The translations under genes and the position numbers were made by a program. A model generated the notes under the pieces. It was not told the DNA's origin. It did no database searches and saw only the letters and a list, made by a program, of their open reading frames with translations. From NCBI GenBank assembly GCA_903879915.1, contig CAIRNJ010000007.1:1-32148 (forward strand): a stretch of 32,148 bases of DNA. Direction: 5' to 3'. Origin of the DNA: an uncultured Elusimicrobia bacterium. GTDB lineage: Bacteria; Elusimicrobiota; Elusimicrobia; Elusimicrobiales; UBA9959. Below, one piece after another: positions 29,562-32,148 of the stretch. Positions within the stretch are counted from its first letter, which is position 1, and each line of letters begins with the position of its first letter.

Positions 29562-31649
29562 TCAGCGCGGCTTCGCGCCGCCGGGCTGTTTTTTTCCGGG
29601 GACAGGCCGGAAGATAACAAGGCCGCAGCGCTCGCCGCCGAACACGATGGGCGCGCCCGAGATCTCTATCTCCACGGTCTTCCCGTCGGCGCGGTTAAGC
29701 AGCGCGGCTACCGGCGGCGTGGTTATTTCCTTCATGTCTATTTCCTTAAGGCTTTTTATGAAGTCTTCGCGCAGCTGCGAAGGCAGCAGGTCGGGCGCCG
29801 CCCGGCCCAGCAGGTCCTCGCTTTTCTTCACCCCGGTCAGGCTCAGCGCGCCTTTGTTCGCGAATATTATCTCGTACCCGCGCCGCACTATAAGGCCGTC
29901 GGGCAGGGCGTTGAGCAGCGCCTGCAGGCGGCTTTCGCTCTCCTTGAGCAGGGTGATATCCGTCCAGGAGCCGCTTATGTCCCCGCCGTTCTTCGGAACG
30001 CTCATCTGCGCCTTGACCCAGATATAGGAGCCGTCCTTTTTTTTGAAGCGGTAGTCGGCTTCGGAGCAGCCGGTGCGTATCATTTCCTCGCGGGCCGCGG
30101 TCACCAGGGCCTGGTCCTGCGGGTGCAGATTGGCCTTGAACCAGCCCTTGGTCAGTATCTCGCCGGTATCGTAGCCCAGTATTCTCCGCGCGCTGCCGCT
30201 TATCCAGACGCACGGAAATGTTTTTCCGTCGTTCTTCAGGGTATAGAGCATTACGGGGTTGGCGTCCATTATGCGCGCCAGGTATGCGGAGGTCTGCTCA
30301 AGGGCCGCCTGTGCCCGGGAACGCTTCTCTTCCGTTTCTATGTTTTCCAGCGCCAGGGAGGTGTCGTTCTGTATCTCCTTGAGCAGGTCCAGTTCCTGCT
30401 TGATGAAGGAACCGGGAGCGCCGGAGTAAAAATTCAGGACGAACGCCACCTTTCTGCCGCTCCGCAGCGGGATGCTGGTCACCGACCTGTAGCCGCGCTC
30501 CAGGGCCTTTTCGCGCCAGGGCGCCATTCTCGGGTCGGTGCCGATATCGTCTACGCGTGTTATCTTGCCGGTGCGGGCCGCTGTTCCGCCCGGGCCCTGC
30601 CCGGCGGTCCCGTCGCCCACAGACACCTGTATGCCGTCCAGGTAATGGTGTACCGCGCCGGCGGAGCAGAGCGGCCTTATGGCTTCGGTATCCCGGTCCA
30701 GTGTGCCGGCCCAGGCCATGCGGAAGCCGCCCGCCGCTACTACCGCGTTGCAGATCTCCTGCAGCAGGCTTTTAACCGTCTTTTCCTGCACCGCCACCTG
30801 GTTCACGCGCGCCAGCAGGTTATACATGCGGGTTATGGTCTTGAGCTCCAGCTCGGCGTCAGCCCGTTCGGTTATGTCCGTGAACGCGCATTGCGCGCGC
30901 TCGAAATTATTATTGGCGTCCTTGACTACGCGCCCGCTCAGGACAGTTTTCCGTATTTGCCCGGCCTTGGTAAGAACGCTCAGTTCCAGCCCTTCCAGGC
31001 TGCCTTTTTTAACGAAGGCGGCAAAATTCCTTTTGAATTCGGTCCTGTACTCTTCCGTCAGGAAATCCCCCGCCCAGCGGCCCTCGATGTCCCCGGCGGA
31101 GTAGCCGAAGGTCTTGAACCAGGCCAGGTTGCCTTCGAACACGTGGCCCTCGGCGTCCAGCGCGAGATAGGGCACGGGGGCGAAAGTAAAAAGCTCCTCG
31201 TATTTCTGCCTTTCCGCTTCCGCGGAGCGCTTGGAAAGCTGCAGCTCCTTCACTATTTCCGCTTTTTCCAGGGCTTTGGAGGTGGCGGGCAGCAGGTTCT
31301 TAAGGAAATAGGAGTCCTTGATAACGTAATCCTGGGCGCCGGCTTTCATGGTCTCCACGGCCACGCCTTCGTCGCCGCGGCCCGTCACGATAAGGAACGG
31401 CGGCAGGGTTATGCCTTTCTTGCGTATCATCTCCAGCAGCTCTATGGCGTTGGTGCCGGGCAGGGAGTAATCCAGCAGCATCAGCTCGGGCAGGGAGCGC
31501 TGCAGCGCCGCCAGCGTTTCCTCCACCGTGTAGGCTCGCCGTATTTCCTTGCCGAGCGGCTCAAGGCTCTGGGCTTCGAGTTCGCTGGTGCCGCGGTCGT
31601 CTTCGACGATAAGGATATAGCTGTCGTTCTTTACTGTTTTAACCGGCAT
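29562..31649 (-). CDS. REC-PAS-GAF-PAS-PAS sensor protein without kinase or output domain
   Basis: 695 residues from the ATG at 31649, chosen for GGAGGTGG 5 nt upstream. Receiver (about 8-125): E16-D17-D18, phosphoacceptor D60 (LMLLDYSLPG), IVTG and YVIKD. A coiled-coil linker follows (to about 155). PAS 1 (about 158-275, ending FTDITERADAELE); GAF (about 280-435, TVKSLLQEICNAVVAAGGFRMAW); PAS 2 (about 450-570, RFKKKDGSYIWV and WTDITLL); PAS 3 (about 572-690, ALLNALPDGLIV). The protein stops after PAS 3: there is no HisKA, HATPase, GGDEF or EAL. It may be a cofactor-sensing scaffold or a gene that has lost its kinase. Ends 28 nt before the Sua5 hairpin. Confidence 0.85.
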   Translation of the reverse strand: MPVKTVKNDSYILIVEDDRGTSELEAQSLEPLGKEIRRAYTVEETLAALQRSLPELMLLDYSLPGTNAIELLEMIRKKGITLPPFLIVTGRGDEGVAVETMKAGAQDYVIKDSYFLKNLLPATSKALEKAEIVKELQLSKRSAEAERQKYEELFTFAPVPYLALDAEGHVFEGNLAWFKTFGYSAGDIEGRWAGDFLTEEYRTEFKRNFAAFVKKGSLEGLELSVLTKAGQIRKTVLSGRVVKDANNNFERAQCAFTDITERADAELELKTITRMYNLLARVNQVAVQEKTVKSLLQEICNAVVAAGGFRMAWAGTLDRDTEAIRPLCSAGAVHHYLDGIQVSVGDGTAGQGPGGTAARTGKITRVDDIGTDPRMAPWREKALERGYRSVTSIPLRSGRKVAFVLNFYSGAPGSFIKQELDLLKEIQNDTSLALENIETEEKRSRAQAALEQTSAYLARIMDANPVMLYTLKNDGKTFPCVWISGSARRILGYDTGEILTKGWFKANLHPQDQALVTAAREEMIRTGCSEADYRFKKKDGSYIWVKAQMSVPKNGGDISGSWTDITLLKESESRLQALLNALPDGLIVRRGYEIIFANKGALSLTGVKKSEDLLGRAAPDLLPSQLREDFIKSLKEIDMKEITTPPVAALLNRADGKTVEIEISGAPIVFGGERCGLVIFRPVPGKKQPGGAKPR

Positions 31650-31972
31650 AAATTCCACCTCCGCGACAGGCCGGCGGCTGCTGCCGGCCCTGCGCGCTCC
31701 CTCGTGGCCAGGATCAAGAATCTTGTTGCGGACATCGCCAGAAGACCCGGCCCCCAGGCCGCTTCTTTTTCCTGCTCGTTCCGGGCATCGGGCCCCGGAA
31801 TTAATAGTTTTTCCCTGCAATTATCTTACTAATTGTCGCGGAGGTTTTCCACTCTATTTTAATGGGGAATAATACGGAGGCGGGACACGGTTGTTCTAAC
31901 AAGATTTTGCGTTTTTTTGTATACTCTCTGTATAGCGAGTATTTGCCGCGCGCCCCGCCCGGGGCGTTCCAT
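31650..31972. other. Intergenic region upstream of the PAS gene and tRNA-Ser
   Basis: This 323-base stretch separates the divergent PAS gene and tRNA. It has the PAS gene's Shine-Dalgarno (31657-31664), a possible minus-strand GATAAT -10 at 31825-31820, a small TTGTT-CT-AACAA palindrome near 31891, and the tRNA promoter. A minus-strand frame continues from the PAS gene to an ATG at 31820, but its Arg/Gly-rich sequence does not look like protein. I see no other gene. Confidence 0.4.
31907..31936 (+). promoter_or_regulatory. Promoter of tRNA-Ser
   Basis: TTGCGT (31907-31912), 18-nt spacer, TATAGC (31931-31936), about 36 nt upstream of the mature tRNA 5' end. TATACT at 31920-31925 is an alternative -10. 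Confidence 0.45.
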
Positions 31973-32062
31973 GGAGAGGTGGCCGAGTGGTTGAAGGCAC
32001 CGGTTTGCTAAACCGGCATACGCGGTAAACCCTTATCAAGGGTTCGACTCCCTTCCTCTCCG
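31973..32062 (+). tRNA. tRNA-Ser(GCT), decoding AGC/AGU
   Basis: A 90-nt class II tRNA. Acceptor stem GGAGAGG pairs with CCTCTCC, discriminator G at 32062. The D-arm has GCCGAGTGG and the anticodon stem CCGGT/ACCGG encloses TTGCTAA with anticodon GCT at 32007-32009. There is a long variable arm, and the T-arm is AAGGG-TTCGACT-CCCTT. The 3' CCA is not encoded. A long variable arm with anticodon GCT identifies serine. Confidence 0.97.
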
Positions 32063-32148
32063 AACTTGTTCACTTTTAAGAACGCAGGTGTCCCCCGGAT
32101 TCTGCGAAAAAATTTTCTTTCCAGTCCGGGAGATCAGAACGCATTCAA
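32063..32148. other. Trailing non-coding sequence
   Basis: 86 bases after the tRNA to the window edge. There is an A/T-rich stretch (AAAAAATTTTC) but no stem with a T-run that would make a convincing terminator, and no start of a gene that I can support. Confidence 0.3.

Noticed and set aside
31650-31820. 57-residue N-terminal extension of the REC-PAS protein
   Set aside because: A strong GGAGGTGG site sits directly before the ATG at 31649, and the extension has Arg/Gly-rich non-protein-like composition.
28812-31832. A 1006-codon open frame on the + strand
   Set aside because: It is antisense to the Sua5 and REC-PAS-GAF genes, which have strong family motifs; GC-rich codon bias opens the opposite frame. 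Its sequence is low-complexity (Gly/Arg/His rich) with no domain pattern.

Overview
The window is a gene-dense, GC-rich bacterial chromosome segment with about 27 genes, almost no intergenic space, and frequent ATGA or TGATG start/stop overlaps. Secreted proteins and lipoproteins with clear lipoboxes suggest a diderm. The mix of stand-alone receiver proteins, a receiver fused to type IV pilus ATPase-derived domains, and several lineage-restricted hypotheticals would suit Elusimicrobiota or a similar environmental phylum. That placement is inference and no marker gene here settles it.

Layout. 1-158: the first codons of an IS110-family transposase running off the left edge, with a structured upstream region. 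159-2515: rlmN, a stand-alone receiver and a DsbA-like oxidoreductase. 2589-6262: an FMN-riboswitch-controlled riboflavin operon in the order ribBA-ribH-ribD-ribE, with a complete terminator/antiterminator switch readable from sequence. 6285-8804: divergent AI-2E-type membrane protein and RNA ligase rtcB. 8838-11474: a receiver fused to PilB/GspE N-terminal-like domains, an unknown protein with an unusual start region and tandem palindromes upstream, and a degenerate receiver. 11691-15206: a + strand operon of a lipoprotein, a Cas4/AddB-like Fe-S nuclease and an FGGY sugar kinase, ending at a 24-bp-arm palindrome. 15273-18417: trxB-maf-DUF4321-cutA operon and a lipoprotein. 18504-21787: PfkB kinase and an ADP-forming acyl-CoA synthetase with ATP-grasp first. 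21794-27805: secreted hypothetical, GT4 glycosyltransferase, B12-binding radical SAM protein with a STAS-like tail, and an M15-like secreted peptidase. 27813-31649: alkD, a Sua5-type t6A gene with a hairpin leader, and a REC-PAS-GAF-PAS-PAS protein with no output domain. 31973-32062: tRNA-Ser(GCT).

Themes. Several transcription units have a TATAAT-like -10 box only 6-10 nt before the start codon, which predicts leaderless or nearly leaderless mRNAs. Several signalling proteins here (8838, 11046, 29562) lack a recognisable output or a complete phosphoacceptor site. The strongest candidates for something undescribed are the receiver-PilB N-domain protein, the radical SAM-STAS fusion, the Sua5 hairpin leader, and the unknown gene at 10224 with its tandem operator-like sites.
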